A DNA stretch of 33,109 nt, taken from positions 1 through 33,109 of the forward strand of contig JAURGG010000010.1 of NCBI GenBank assembly GCA_030833905.1, read 5' to 3'. The stretch is from Schleiferiaceae bacterium (GTDB taxonomy: Bacteria; Bacteroidota; Bacteroidia; Flavobacteriales; Schleiferiaceae). Below the pieces are notes generated by a model. It was not told where the DNA came from. It was given only the letters and a program-made list of their open reading frames with translations, and ran no database searches. How positions within the stretch are numbered: position 1 is the first letter of the stretch; every line of letters begins with the position of its first letter. Shown here one piece after another: positions 1 through 8,157 of this stretch. The position numbers were made by a program, and so were the translations under genes.

Positions 1-132
1 CTCGAGGCCAACGGCCGAAGAGCACTCAGCGCGAAGCGCCCCAGCTCGAGGCCAACGGCCGAAGAGCACTCAGCGCGAAGCGCCCCAGCTCGAGGCCAAC
101 GGCCGAAGAGCACTCAGCGCGTAGCGCGCAGT
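1..132. repeat. 44-bp tandem repeat, about three copies
   Basis: Copies start at bases 1, 45 and 89. The first two are identical over 44 bases; the third diverges near its end. Each carries a small hairpin of GCGC, a three-base loop and GCGC (29-39, 73-83, 117-127), with loop GAA in copies 1 and 2 and GTA in copy 3. The array probably continues left of the window. The amylase stop codon (114-116) lies inside the third copy, so the repeat supplies the last residues of that protein. There are no unique spacers, so it is not a CRISPR array. Confidence 0.9.
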
Positions 133-1988
133 ATCCGAATTCCCTTTGCCGGGAAGGTGAGTTCCGCGCCGAGTGGTGCGGTTTCGCCCTGAAGCAGGTC
201 CGCACAAAGCGTCGTAGGGGTAATGCCCAATTCAGCGATGCGCTCGATTGGCCAGCGGTGCGTGCGGTCGTCGCCGTTGGCGAGCACGAGAATCACTTCG
301 GAATCCGAGTACCATGCGTAGGCGAACGATCCCATGTCGGGGGTGAACTGCATGAAATTGCCGGTGCCGATCAGCGGGTGGCCGGCGCGCAGGGCGCCGA
401 GCTGGCGGACGTAGGCCTGGGCCTCGCGCTGGTCGGTGGTTAGGCCCTGGCCGGTGAAGCCCGAGGTTTTGTCGCCGGGCCATCCGCCGGCAAAATCTTG
501 GCGCATGGCGCCGTGGTCGTCCTGGGCGCTGTAGAGCAACTCGGTTCCGTAGTAAATGCTTGGAATTCCGCGAAGTGTATACAGCATGCCAAGGCCGAGC
601 TTGAAGCGATCGAGGTCCTTGCCCACCTTGCCAAAGAAGCGACCCTCGTCGTGGTTGTCAAGAAAGGTGACGAGGTGGTCGCCGGCGCGGTCGAATCCGT
701 AGAGGTAGTCGGCGGCCAGGGCGTTGTAGACGTCGGCCATGCCTTCGTTCCAGCCGCTGGGGCGCTCCACCGCCTTTTTGAGGCCCCAGTACATCGGGAA
801 GTCGGCAGCCCCGGGGAGGTCCGGATGCGTTTCGAGGTAAAAGGCCTGAGCGTGTGCGCTGTGCACCCAGGACTCACTGTACACATAAAATTGCGGCTCA
901 AAGGCCTTGACGGCGGCCATCCAGTCGCGCATAAACGCTTGATCTGGGTACAGCCACGTGTCCACGCGGAACCCGTCAAGCTGGGCTTCCTCGATCCACC
1001 ACAGACTGTTTTGAATGAAGTAGCGGGCGCAGTGCGGATCGCGGCCGTTTACGTCAGGCATCGAGCCCACAAACCAACCGTCGGTCTGGCGCTCGCGGTC
1101 TCGGGCTGAAGCATAGGGGTCGTACAGCGTTTGGTAGCGGTGAATGGAGGTAAATGCGGGCTTTTCTTCGCCGCGGGCCTTTGCCTGCGGATCCCTGGCC
1201 GGCGCCGAAGGCCAGGCATTGAACCAGCTCGAGTCCGGCGGACTCTGGTAGAGGTAGTGCCCCGTACCGACGTGGTTGAACACCATGTCTTTGATGGCCT
1301 TCATTCCGCGTGCGTGCAACCCGTCGACCCAGTTCACGTAGTCCTGGTGCGAACCGTAGCGCGGATCAATTCGGTAGTGGTCGGTAATGGCATAGCCGTG
1401 GTAGCTCGCGGCGGGCATGTCGTTTTCGAGCAGCGGCATCGGCCAGACCGCGGTGGCTCCGAGCGACTTGACGTAGTCGAGGTGGGCGATCATTCCGGCC
1501 AGGTCGCCGCCGTGGCGTTTGTAGTTGTGGTTGCGGTCGAATCCGCGCTCGGTCAGTCCCTCAACGTCGTCGTTTCTGGTGTCGCCGTTAGCGAATCGGT
1601 CGGGGGTGACGAGGTAAATCAGGTCGCGCTGGCTCAATCCTGGTGCTGCGGCACGCGGGCGCCGGGCCTTGAGCGTCCATTCAGAACGGATTTTTTTGCG
1701 TCCCACCTCTGCGACCACGGTGGCGGAACCGGGCTTGGCGCCCGGCTGGATTTCGACCGTCACATAGCGGTAGCGCCGATTGGCCGCGGGGACGTCTGAA
1801 AGCACCACAACGCCAGGGGCACTCACTTTGACTGATGAAAGTTCCGCATCACTCGACACCAGGAGCTCGAGGCGGTTGACCGCGGTTCCGACCCACCAAT
1901 GGGGCGGATCCACGCGAAGCGTTTGAGCCGCCACTGGTGACGCGGCGAGGACAGTGGCCACGAGGCCAAGAGCAATGAATCGAAGCAT
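114..1988 (-). CDS. secreted GH13 alpha-amylase / cyclomaltodextrinase-neopullulanase type (SusA-like)
   Basis: A 624-residue glycoside hydrolase family 13 enzyme expected to cleave alpha-1,4 glucans such as starch and maltodextrins outside the cytoplasm. A signal peptide (1-21, ending AVAAQ) is followed by a beta-sandwich region (about 22-110) like the N-terminal domain of cyclomaltodextrinases, then the (beta/alpha)8 barrel from about residue 118. The catalytic triad is visible: nucleophile Asp343 in GFRVDTW, acid/base Glu372 in YSESW, and Asp447 in FLDNHD. A C-terminal beta domain ends in repeat DNA. It is the last gene of the susC-susD locus but lies beyond a strong terminator 12 or more bases upstream, so it may depend on readthrough or its own promoter. 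The GH13 assignment is firm. Neopullulanase and cyclomaltodextrinase specificity cannot be separated by eye. Confidence 0.93.
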   Translation of the reverse strand: MLRFIALGLVATVLAASPVAAQTLRVDPPHWWVGTAVNRLELLVSSDAELSSVKVSAPGVVVLSDVPAANRRYRYVTVEIQPGAKPGSATVVAEVGRKKIRSEWTLKARRPRAAAPGLSQRDLIYLVTPDRFANGDTRNDDVEGLTERGFDRNHNYKRHGGDLAGMIAHLDYVKSLGATAVWPMPLLENDMPAASYHGYAITDHYRIDPRYGSHQDYVNWVDGLHARGMKAIKDMVFNHVGTGHYLYQSPPDSSWFNAWPSAPARDPQAKARGEEKPAFTSIHRYQTLYDPYASARDRERQTDGWFVGSMPDVNGRDPHCARYFIQNSLWWIEEAQLDGFRVDTWLYPDQAFMRDWMAAVKAFEPQFYVYSESWVHSAHAQAFYLETHPDLPGAADFPMYWGLKKAVERPSGWNEGMADVYNALAADYLYGFDRAGDHLVTFLDNHDEGRFFGKVGKDLDRFKLGLGMLYTLRGIPSIYYGTELLYSAQDDHGAMRQDFAGGWPGDKTSGFTGQGLTTDQREAQAYVRQLGALRAGHPLIGTGNFMQFTPDMGSFAYAWYSDSEVILVLANGDDRTHRWPIERIAELGITPTTLCADLLQGETAPLGAELTFPAKGIRILRATR

Positions 1989-2004
1989 AACTTAAAATTA
2001 GGGG

Positions 2005-2034
2005 AAAAGAAAAGGCCCTCCAATTCGGAGGGCC
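2005..2034 (-). terminator. intrinsic terminator between the starch-binding gene and the amylase gene
   Basis: Read on the minus strand, GGCCCTCC, a 5-base loop and GGAGGGCC (2014-2034) form a perfect 8-bp stem. It is followed by TTTTCTTTT (A-rich bases 2005-2013 on plus). It sits 24 bases after the stop codon of the preceding gene and just before the amylase ATG, so it should end most transcripts coming from susC. Confidence 0.85.
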
Positions 2035-2057
2035 CCTTCTTCAATCGCTTGGGCGAA

Positions 2058-2810
2058 TTAGTGGTTAACCACTACACGCTTCACGCTCTTGGCGCCGTCT
2101 ACGGTAACTTCTACGAAGTAGGTTCCGTTGGCAACGTTAAGGTCGGCGTTGAGGGTGTTCACACCAGCTTCAACAGCACGCTCGAACGACATAACGCTCT
2201 GGCCGAGGATGTTTACTACGTTGATTCCAGCAAAACCAGCAGCGCGGGCGCTGAACTCCAGGCTAACCGCACCGGTGGTGGGGTTTGGAGAAACGGTCAA
2301 GGCTACAACCTCGTTCTTTTCGATCGAAAGAACAGGAGAGGTTCCGTCGCACTGCAGGCACGCGTCAAAGCAGTACAAGAACGCAGCATTGGCAGCAGGA
2401 ATCGTAATGGTGCGGTTGATGTTGCCCGCGCCGTCGTCCACACCGCAACCGCCTGTAGCGATGGTTGAAGCAGGATCCGTTCCTTCGTTGGTACCCCAGT
2501 CATTGTTCACAAACTTGTAGAAGTGCTGGGCACCTACCGCAGTAGCAGGGTAGTCAACCGTGATTGACCAGATGTTGTTGCCTTCGTCGGTCATGGCTGA
2601 GTTGGCGTCTGAAGGAGACCAGTTCACCATTGCGTTTCCGCCAACAGTTGCAGTTTGGTCAGCAAAGTTGCCGCCTACGCGCATTCCGTTTGCACCGAGG
2701 GTTGCTCCGGCACCGAGGTAGTCAGTGATGTCTACCTTGTAGGTAACCGAAACTTGAGCAAAAGCAGCGCTGGCAACCAGAGCCGCAGCAAGAGTAAGGG
2801 TTTTTTTCAT
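2058..2810 (-). CDS. T9SS-secreted probable starch-binding protein
   Basis: A 250-residue exported protein. The signal peptide (1-18, ending AAFA|Q) is followed by a beta-rich region (about 20-165) with the segment YKFVNNDWGTNEG, reminiscent of starch-binding CBM folds, and a cysteine-containing stretch (GGCGVDDGAG, then FLYCFDACLQC). The C-terminal ~80 residues are a type A T9SS sorting domain: SPNPTTG near residue 174, then NILGQ, NGTYFVEV and a final VKRVVVNH. Such proteins are carried across the outer membrane by the type IX system and their CTD is cleaved. It lies directly downstream of susD, the place held by SusE/SusF-type surface glucan-binding lipoproteins in classical loci, but it has no lipobox. 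Glucan binding is inferred from position and the weak CBM resemblance; secretion by T9SS is well supported. Confidence 0.8.
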   Translation of the reverse strand: MKKTLTLAAALVASAAFAQVSVTYKVDITDYLGAGATLGANGMRVGGNFADQTATVGGNAMVNWSPSDANSAMTDEGNNIWSITVDYPATAVGAQHFYKFVNNDWGTNEGTDPASTIATGGCGVDDGAGNINRTITIPAANAAFLYCFDACLQCDGTSPVLSIEKNEVVALTVSPNPTTGAVSLEFSARAAGFAGINVVNILGQSVMSFERAVEAGVNTLNADLNVANGTYFVEVTVDGAKSVKRVVVNH

Positions 2811-2831
2811 TGTGTTAAGAATTGGTGTTGA

Positions 2832-4403
2832 TTAATAGCCTGGGTTTTGGACCAGGTTTTTGTTCGCGTTCAAGTCAGCGCCCGGCAAGGGGTAAAGGTT
2901 GTATTTTGAATCAAGCGCGGAACCGAACTGCTCGCCGCCCTTGTACTGCCATAAATATGATCCCGTCGTGAACTTGCCAAAGCGGATCAAATCCTGGCGG
3001 CGGTGGCCTTCGGTGTACAGCTCGCGGCCGCGCTCGTCGAGGATCTCGTCCAAGGTTAACGAAGACACATTTTGGCTGCTGTTGCCTACCGCACGCTCGC
3101 GTACTTGGTTGAAGTAGCCCACTCCGGTGGTCACGTTGCTTCCGCTATGTACCGCAGCTTCGGCGTACATCAAGTAGAAGTCGGCCAAGCGGAACATTGG
3201 GAAGTCAATGTCCACAAAGGTTCCGGGTTCGACCCCAGCAGTACTGTCGCGGTTGAGGTTGCGCCACTTGGTGATGCCAACGCCCTGGGTAAAGGCGCCG
3301 ACGTCGGTAATGGTGTCCTCTTGACCGTCCATGTAGAGGTAGTTGGCGCGAACGTCTCCAGGAATCGTGAACTTATTCGCCCAGTTGAACGTCCCGCGGT
3401 TACCCTGCCAACCTGAGGTGGTTCCGAAGTCAGCCTGCACCATTGAACCGCCCATGTGCGAGTGCACCAAGAAGGTGGTTCCACCGTACGTACGAGTGCG
3501 GTTGCCGTCAAACGTAGCCACAAAAATCATCTCGGGCGAAAGGTGGTTGTCGGCGTTAAAGTTGAATCCGTAGGTTGGCTCTAGGCTGTATCCGGCGTCG
3601 ATAATGCGCTGGCAGTCCTCCATGGTCTCAGACCACTTGGCGGTACCCGTATACACCTCGGCGTTTAGGTTGAGCTTCGCACGAAGGGCCCAAAGGGCAC
3701 CTTTGTCGGCGCGGCCGTATTCGGCGGTACGCGCATCCGCAAGGAGGGGCTCGATGTCATTGAGCTCGGCCAGTACCCAGTTGTAGAGGTCCGAACGCAT
3801 GATCTGCACGGGCGGCTCTGAACCCGGGCGCACGGTTTCGTCGGCAAACGGTACGTTTCCAAACAAATCCAACGCGTGGTAGTAGCTCATGGCGCGCAGG
3901 TAGCGTGCCTCGGCGTTCATTTGGCGGATGGCGGCCTTGTCGCCCTCACTGAAGTCCGTGCCCGCGAGGTAGTCATCGCTCGAGTACCGAATGAACTCGT
4001 TCGCCAAGCTGATTTGGTAGTAAATGCGGTAGTACATCGCGCTCACGAAGGGCGAGTTGTCGTTCCAGTCCATGGTATTGAGCTCGGGGATACCCGGGTC
4101 GGCCCAACCGCAAATTGACTCGTCGGTCGGAAGCTGCTGTAGGTTCCACATCACGCGCACGTACTGCGAGAAGCCCTCGTCGATTCCGCCGATGTCTGGC
4201 ATACCTGCAGGGCCGTTGTTGCCCGAAATGGACAGGCCCGCGTAGATCTTAGCCAAAACGTTGATGTAGTTGTTCGGGTCGGCGTAGACCTGCTCGGCCG
4301 TCAAACCGTACTTCGGCTTGAGGTTAAGGTCGTCCGCGCACGAAGCGGCCAGCAGTGATACACCTGCGGCCAGGGCCAGTGATTTTGCAAACTTCATGGT
4401 CAT
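2832..4403 (-). CDS. SusD/RagB-family outer-membrane nutrient-binding lipoprotein
   Basis: A 523-residue SusD-like protein that caps the SusC pore and binds glycans at the cell surface. A lipoprotein signal with lipobox LAASC (Cys22) is followed by CADDLNLKPK. The TPR-type helices include EARYLRAMSYYHALDLFGNVPF. The C-terminal region has the familiar LDEILDERGRELYTEGHRRQDLIRFGKF and ends in YNLYPLPGADLNANKNLVQNPGY, typical of the family. It begins 7 bases after the susC stop codon and is certainly cotranscribed with it. Two in-frame Met codons (4403 and 4397) are possible starts; both keep the signal peptide. The neighbouring amylase suggests starch or maltodextrin as substrate. Confidence 0.95.
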   Translation of the reverse strand: MTMKFAKSLALAAGVSLLAASCADDLNLKPKYGLTAEQVYADPNNYINVLAKIYAGLSISGNNGPAGMPDIGGIDEGFSQYVRVMWNLQQLPTDESICGWADPGIPELNTMDWNDNSPFVSAMYYRIYYQISLANEFIRYSSDDYLAGTDFSEGDKAAIRQMNAEARYLRAMSYYHALDLFGNVPFADETVRPGSEPPVQIMRSDLYNWVLAELNDIEPLLADARTAEYGRADKGALWALRAKLNLNAEVYTGTAKWSETMEDCQRIIDAGYSLEPTYGFNFNADNHLSPEMIFVATFDGNRTRTYGGTTFLVHSHMGGSMVQADFGTTSGWQGNRGTFNWANKFTIPGDVRANYLYMDGQEDTITDVGAFTQGVGITKWRNLNRDSTAGVEPGTFVDIDFPMFRLADFYLMYAEAAVHSGSNVTTGVGYFNQVRERAVGNSSQNVSSLTLDEILDERGRELYTEGHRRQDLIRFGKFTTGSYLWQYKGGEQFGSALDSKYNLYPLPGADLNANKNLVQNPGY

Positions 4404-4410
4404 CGTGGGC

Positions 4411-7400
4411 TTAAAGTGTTACGTTCAGTTGGAGGTTGAACACGCGGGGGCGAGGGAAGATCATGTTGTCGATTCCGCCTGCGAGCTCTGGATCAAGACC
4501 CGAATAGTTCGTGAACACCAGCGCATTTTGCACCGAGAAATTCACCGTGGCGGGGTACTTATCCTTGTACAAGTTGCCTAAGTCGTAGGCCACATAGAAG
4601 TTGTCGAGGCGAACGTAGTCCGCGCGCTCGATGAAGTAGTTCGACATGAGCTGCTCGGTCGTGTTGAACATGAAGTTCGTGTTCAAGAAGTCGCGCGACA
4701 TGTTGTTGAGGTGCGGGAACGAACCGCCCACCGAGAAAAAGTTTCCGTGCAGTGAGTTGTTGTTGTTGTACATGTACTGGCCGAATTCACCGCGCCAGGT
4801 CATGCCGCCGCTCCACTTTTTGTAGCGCCACGTGGTCGTAAAACCGAGGGTGTGCACCGGCTCGGGCTGGGCGTCCATGATGACGAGGTCGTCTGAGTTG
4901 ATGATTCCGTCGCCGTTTTGGTCTACAAAGGCCTCGATGTCGTCGATGCGGCCGTTGCCGTTCTCGTCGGCACTGGCGTCAAAGCGATCAAGCTTGCCAT
5001 TGCGCTCAATGATCACCCCGTTCACGTCGTAGCGGTGCTCGTACGTGTAGAATGAGAACATTGGGCTGCCCACCTGATGGATCTGGATGGTGTTGCCCAC
5101 ACCACCGGCGATTCCGCCTACGCGAATACCCTTTGAGGTCGAGTCGGCGTCACGTGTCAGCTTGGTGATCTGGTTGCGGTTGATGGCTCCGTTGATGCCA
5201 AACTCGAGGCTCGCGTTGTCGTTGTCCACGGCTACGATGTTGAGGTTGGCCTCCAAACCGCGGTTCGACATTGATCCCACGTTCGTCAGCACGAGGTTCG
5301 AGAAGTTGGTGCCTGCGGCGACCGGAATCACACCCAGCAAGTCGTACGTAAACTTCTCGTAGACGTCGACGCTCGCGTTGACGCGGTTTTTCCAGATTCC
5401 GAAATCGAGACCAACGTTGGTCGTGCGCGTCTTCTCCCATTGCAAGAAGTAGTCGTAGGCGTCCGGACGAAGCACGTCATAGAAGTTGCTGCCGAACTGG
5501 TACTGGGCGGTGCCGGTTCCGTAAGCGTAGTTCGCAATGTAGCCGTAGTCGTTAAAAATATCCTGCTGGCCAGTAATACCGACACTAGCGCGGAACTTCA
5601 TCGACGAAATCTTGCCCTTGAGTGAAGAGAACATCTTCTCTTCGAGCATGTTCCAGCCCACGGCAACCGAAGGGAATAGGCCCCAACGGCTCTCGGGTGA
5701 GAAGCGGCTTGAACCATCTGAACGCAAGGTAGCCGTGATTAAGTACTTACCTAAGATGTTGATGTTGCTGCGGCCGTAGAAGGACATCAACGCATTATCG
5801 ACGTCGTAGGGGAATGGGTTGGCAGGCGAAAGCGTGTCGCCATTAAAGCGAAGGCTGGGCAGGTTCTCTGCATACGAGCGCCACTTCTGGAACGAGTAAC
5901 CGCCCGTCCAGTCCGTCTTCACTTTGCCTCCGGCGAGGTCCTTCTTGTAGTTGGCGTAGGCCTCGAGCAGTTGGTTCGTGCGGAAGTTATAGTAGCGGTT
6001 GTTCTCTCCGCCGTTCACAAAGCTCATCGCGGCGTAGTCGGGAACTACCACGGTTCCTTGGTTCTGTCCGAGATCACCACCCACGTTGAGGTACATGTGC
6101 AGGTCGGTTTCGCTGAACGGCTTGTAGTCAAACAGCACGTTGGCGATCAAACGGTCGTTGGTCCCGAGGTCCTCTCGCAAGTTGAGCAAGCCCATCGGGT
6201 TGCGTGGCGAAAGGTTGCTGAGGTCTCCGGTCGGGAGAAGCCACTCGTGGTATCCGCCGTAGGGTGAATTGTCTTGGAGCACGGGGCGAGTCGGGTCGTA
6301 CCACACTGCAGATCCAATCGCGCCTTGGTTGGCAAATACGTTGCTGGCACGGTAGGCCTTTGCACTGAGGTTGGCGGTCAGGTTGCGCGTAATTTTTGGT
6401 GAGGCATTCAAGGTCAAGCTGAAGCGCTCGAGGTTCGAAGTGCGAAGCACACCAGACTCCGTGTAGTACCCGATACCCAGGCGGTACGGAAGGTTTTTAA
6501 CTCCACCGCTCAGCGCCACATTGATGTCGTTGGCCATGCCCTGCTGGTAAATCTCATCTTGCCAGTTGGTTACGGTAGCGGAATCCGTTGCAATCAACAC
6601 GTTACCCGTACCAGCCACTTGGTAGTAACCCTGCGCGGCAGCGAGGCGCTTGCGTTGGTTGTTGGTCCCGAAGGTGTTGATTGCGTCCACAAACTCTTCA
6701 GTGCTGAGGACTTCCATGCGGTTGCGGGTCGTACGGAGCGAAGTCACTGCGCTGAGCTCAACCTTCAAAGGAGTGTCTTTGGCACCCTTCTTCGTCGTAA
6801 TCAAAATAACCCCGTTGGCGGCACGTGATCCGTAGATGGCGGTGGCCGAGGCATCCTTTAGCACGGTGAAGCTCTCAATGTCGTTGGGGTTGATCAATCC
6901 CATGCCCTCAGAGGGCAGTCCGTCGATGACAATCAGCGGATCGTTGCTGGCGTTGATCGAGGATCCGCCGCGAATGCGAATGCGCGCTCCCTCACCGGGG
7001 CGGCCGGAACCCGCGGTAATGCGCACCCCTGGAGTCTTACCTACAATCAGTTGGGTCGGACTGGCAAAAGCTCCCTTCTGAAAGGACTTTGACTTGACGC
7101 TCACGAGCGAACCGGTGAGGTCCTTGACGTTCGAGGTTCCGTAGCCTACAATCACGACTTCGTCGAGCTGCTCTTCAGATTCGGCGAGCACAAAGTTTAC
7201 AGTCGCATTGCCGACCACTTGAATGGATTTCGTCTGGCTGACGTAGCCCATTAGGCTTGCCGTAACGCTGGCACTCTTTGATGCAACCTGCAGGCGGTAC
7301 TGGCCATTTCCGTCGGCCACGGTAGTGGCTCCGGTTGAAGATTCTTTAATAACCGCCGAGGGAAGCGGGCTGCCGTCAGAGCCTTTTATCGAGCCGGTGA

Positions 7401-7476
7401 TCAGGCCTTGAGCCAGTGCTGGGGCCGCACTGAGGGCGAGCGCAAGCACCATCCAAATCGTACGCGTTTTCATCAT
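4411..7476 (-). CDS. SusC/RagA-family TonB-linked outer-membrane transporter
   Basis: A 1021-residue TonB-dependent transporter that imports oligosaccharides, working with SusD as a pedal-bin complex. In order: signal peptide (1-22, ending ALAQ), a carboxypeptidase-D regulatory-like domain (about 25-100, GSIKGSDGSPLPSAVIKES), the SusC signature LDEVVIVGYGT (about 104-114) acting as TonB box region, a plug with RIRGGSSINASNDPLIVIDG and DASATAIYGSRAANGVILI, and a beta barrel ending in the aromatic-poor terminal strand NLQLNVTL. Length and order fit the family. It is the first gene of the locus and has a promoter with a perfect palindrome directly upstream. No ECF sigma/anti-sigma pair or SusR-type regulator is in the window, so the regulator lies elsewhere. 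Confidence 0.96.
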   Translation of the reverse strand: MMKTRTIWMVLALALSAAPALAQGLITGSIKGSDGSPLPSAVIKESSTGATTVADGNGQYRLQVASKSASVTASLMGYVSQTKSIQVVGNATVNFVLAESEEQLDEVVIVGYGTSNVKDLTGSLVSVKSKSFQKGAFASPTQLIVGKTPGVRITAGSGRPGEGARIRIRGGSSINASNDPLIVIDGLPSEGMGLINPNDIESFTVLKDASATAIYGSRAANGVILITTKKGAKDTPLKVELSAVTSLRTTRNRMEVLSTEEFVDAINTFGTNNQRKRLAAAQGYYQVAGTGNVLIATDSATVTNWQDEIYQQGMANDINVALSGGVKNLPYRLGIGYYTESGVLRTSNLERFSLTLNASPKITRNLTANLSAKAYRASNVFANQGAIGSAVWYDPTRPVLQDNSPYGGYHEWLLPTGDLSNLSPRNPMGLLNLREDLGTNDRLIANVLFDYKPFSETDLHMYLNVGGDLGQNQGTVVVPDYAAMSFVNGGENNRYYNFRTNQLLEAYANYKKDLAGGKVKTDWTGGYSFQKWRSYAENLPSLRFNGDTLSPANPFPYDVDNALMSFYGRSNINILGKYLITATLRSDGSSRFSPESRWGLFPSVAVGWNMLEEKMFSSLKGKISSMKFRASVGITGQQDIFNDYGYIANYAYGTGTAQYQFGSNFYDVLRPDAYDYFLQWEKTRTTNVGLDFGIWKNRVNASVDVYEKFTYDLLGVIPVAAGTNFSNLVLTNVGSMSNRGLEANLNIVAVDNDNASLEFGINGAINRNQITKLTRDADSTSKGIRVGGIAGGVGNTIQIHQVGSPMFSFYTYEHRYDVNGVIIERNGKLDRFDASADENGNGRIDDIEAFVDQNGDGIINSDDLVIMDAQPEPVHTLGFTTTWRYKKWSGGMTWRGEFGQYMYNNNNSLHGNFFSVGGSFPHLNNMSRDFLNTNFMFNTTEQLMSNYFIERADYVRLDNFYVAYDLGNLYKDKYPATVNFSVQNALVFTNYSGLDPELAGGIDNMIFPRPRVFNLQLNVTL

Positions 7477-7510
7477 GGGTGTTAACGTTAGGTTGCTGCA
7501 ATGTACAAAA

Positions 7511-7537
7511 CAAACCTATATAGTGTACCAAGTACAC
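7511..7537 (-). promoter_or_regulatory. susC promoter with palindromic operator candidate
   Basis: On the minus strand TAGGTTTG (7511-7518) matches the Bacteroidota -7 consensus TAnnTTTG, 35 bases before the susC ATG. Immediately upstream lies the perfect inverted repeat GTGTACTTGGTACAC (7523-7537; 6-bp arms, 3-base spacer). This position between -7 and -33 suits a repressor or activator site. No clear -33 TTG is seen at ideal spacing, which would suit an activator-dependent promoter. Confidence 0.6.
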
Positions 7538-7553
7538 CGTGTGCGCCAGGCCA

Positions 7554-7579
7554 TAAAAAAAGCCCGGCCTAGCCGGGCT
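7554..7579 (-). terminator. intrinsic terminator of the bacilliredoxin gene
   Basis: On the minus strand AGCCCGGC, a 3-base loop and GCCGGGCT (7561-7579) are followed by a run of seven T (plus-strand A run 7554-7560). It stands 24 bases after the bacilliredoxin stop and separates it from the susC promoter. Confidence 0.88.
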
Positions 7580-7602
7580 TTCACTCATTTTAAGACTGGC
7601 TA

Positions 7603-8019
7603 TTAGGCGCAGTATTCTTCAAAAGCTGCGGTCAAGTTCGTTGCAAGTGCTTCGGCGGTACGGCCCTCGATGTGGTGGCGCTCGACCATGTGCACGAGCT
7701 CGCCATTTTTAAAGAGCGCCACTGAAGGTGACGACGGAGGAAAAGGCAGCATCAAGCCGCGCGCCATGTCGACGGCCGCCTTGTCGTTGCCCGCAAACGC
7801 GGTTACGGCGCGAGTGGGCTTGGTTCCGGGGCTGGCCAAAGCCATGCGGACGCCAGGGCGGCAGGAGCCAGCGGCGCATCCGCAGACCGAGTTAATGACG
7901 ACGAGTGTAGTGCCCTCACCGTGAATCGCTGCCTTCATCTCTTCGGCGTCGCGGAGTTCGTCAAATCCAGCTTGGGTGAGTTCGGCGCGCATCGGCGCAA
8001 TGAGATCTTCGGGGTACAT
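7603..8019 (-). CDS. bacilliredoxin, BrxA/BrxB (YphP/YqiW) family
   Basis: A 138-residue thioredoxin-fold protein that in Bacillus removes bacillithiol from mixed disulfides on proteins. The start at 8019 (MYPEDLIAPMR) matches the family N-terminus; the reading frame stays open further upstream but that part does not look like the family. Diagnostic pieces are GEGTTLVVINSVCGCAAG with the CGC active site (Cys46 and Cys48), PPSSPSVALFKNGELVHMVERHHIEGR and a C-terminal EEYC (Cys137). An additional Cys53 follows the active site (AAGSCRPGV), where many relatives have AAGNARPGV. It stands alone on the minus strand, divergent from the TetR operon, with its own promoter and terminator. Bacillithiol use by the host is inferred from the family. 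Confidence 0.92.
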   Translation of the reverse strand: MYPEDLIAPMRAELTQAGFDELRDAEEMKAAIHGEGTTLVVINSVCGCAAGSCRPGVRMALASPGTKPTRAVTAFAGNDKAAVDMARGLMLPFPPSSPSVALFKNGELVHMVERHHIEGRTAEALATNLTAAFEEYCA

Positions 8020-8050
8020 AAGCGTGCTCTTATTAAGTTCGGTGGCATCT

Positions 8051-8084
8051 GTGTGCGGGCACACACAACCACAATGCAAAATTA
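8051..8084 (-). promoter_or_regulatory. bacilliredoxin promoter and leader hairpin
   Basis: TAATTTTG on the minus strand (8077-8084) fits TAnnTTTG and would start a leader of about 50 bases. Near the predicted 5' end lies the perfect inverted repeat GTGTGCCCGCACAC (8051-8064; 6-bp arms, 2-base centre), which may be an operator or a short RNA hairpin. No conserved -33 box is obvious. Confidence 0.5.
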
Positions 8085-8115
8085 CAACCATTTGGAGGGA
8101 AGACGGTTCACCACT

Positions 8116-8138
8116 TATCTTTGACCGACTGGTCAGTC
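8116..8138 (+). promoter_or_regulatory. promoter and TetR operator candidate for the TetR-ABC operon
   Basis: TATCTTTG (8116-8123) is a perfect -7 box 34 bases before the TetR ATG. Overlapping and following it are two nested inverted repeats, TGACCGACTGGTCA (8122-8135) and GACTGGTCAGTC (8127-8138). A regulator bound here would cover the transcription start, which fits autorepression by the TetR protein encoded just downstream. Confidence 0.7.
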
Positions 8139-8157
8139 AGTACTTTCATTCGTTTTA

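Noticed and set aside
1-132. Possible CRISPR array
   Set aside because: The copies abut with no unique spacers and no cas genes are near; it is a simple tandem repeat.
8020-8091. Longer N-terminus for the bacilliredoxin
   Set aside because: The additional residues (with four Cys/His) lie over the promoter hairpin, and the family begins at MYPEDL (8019).
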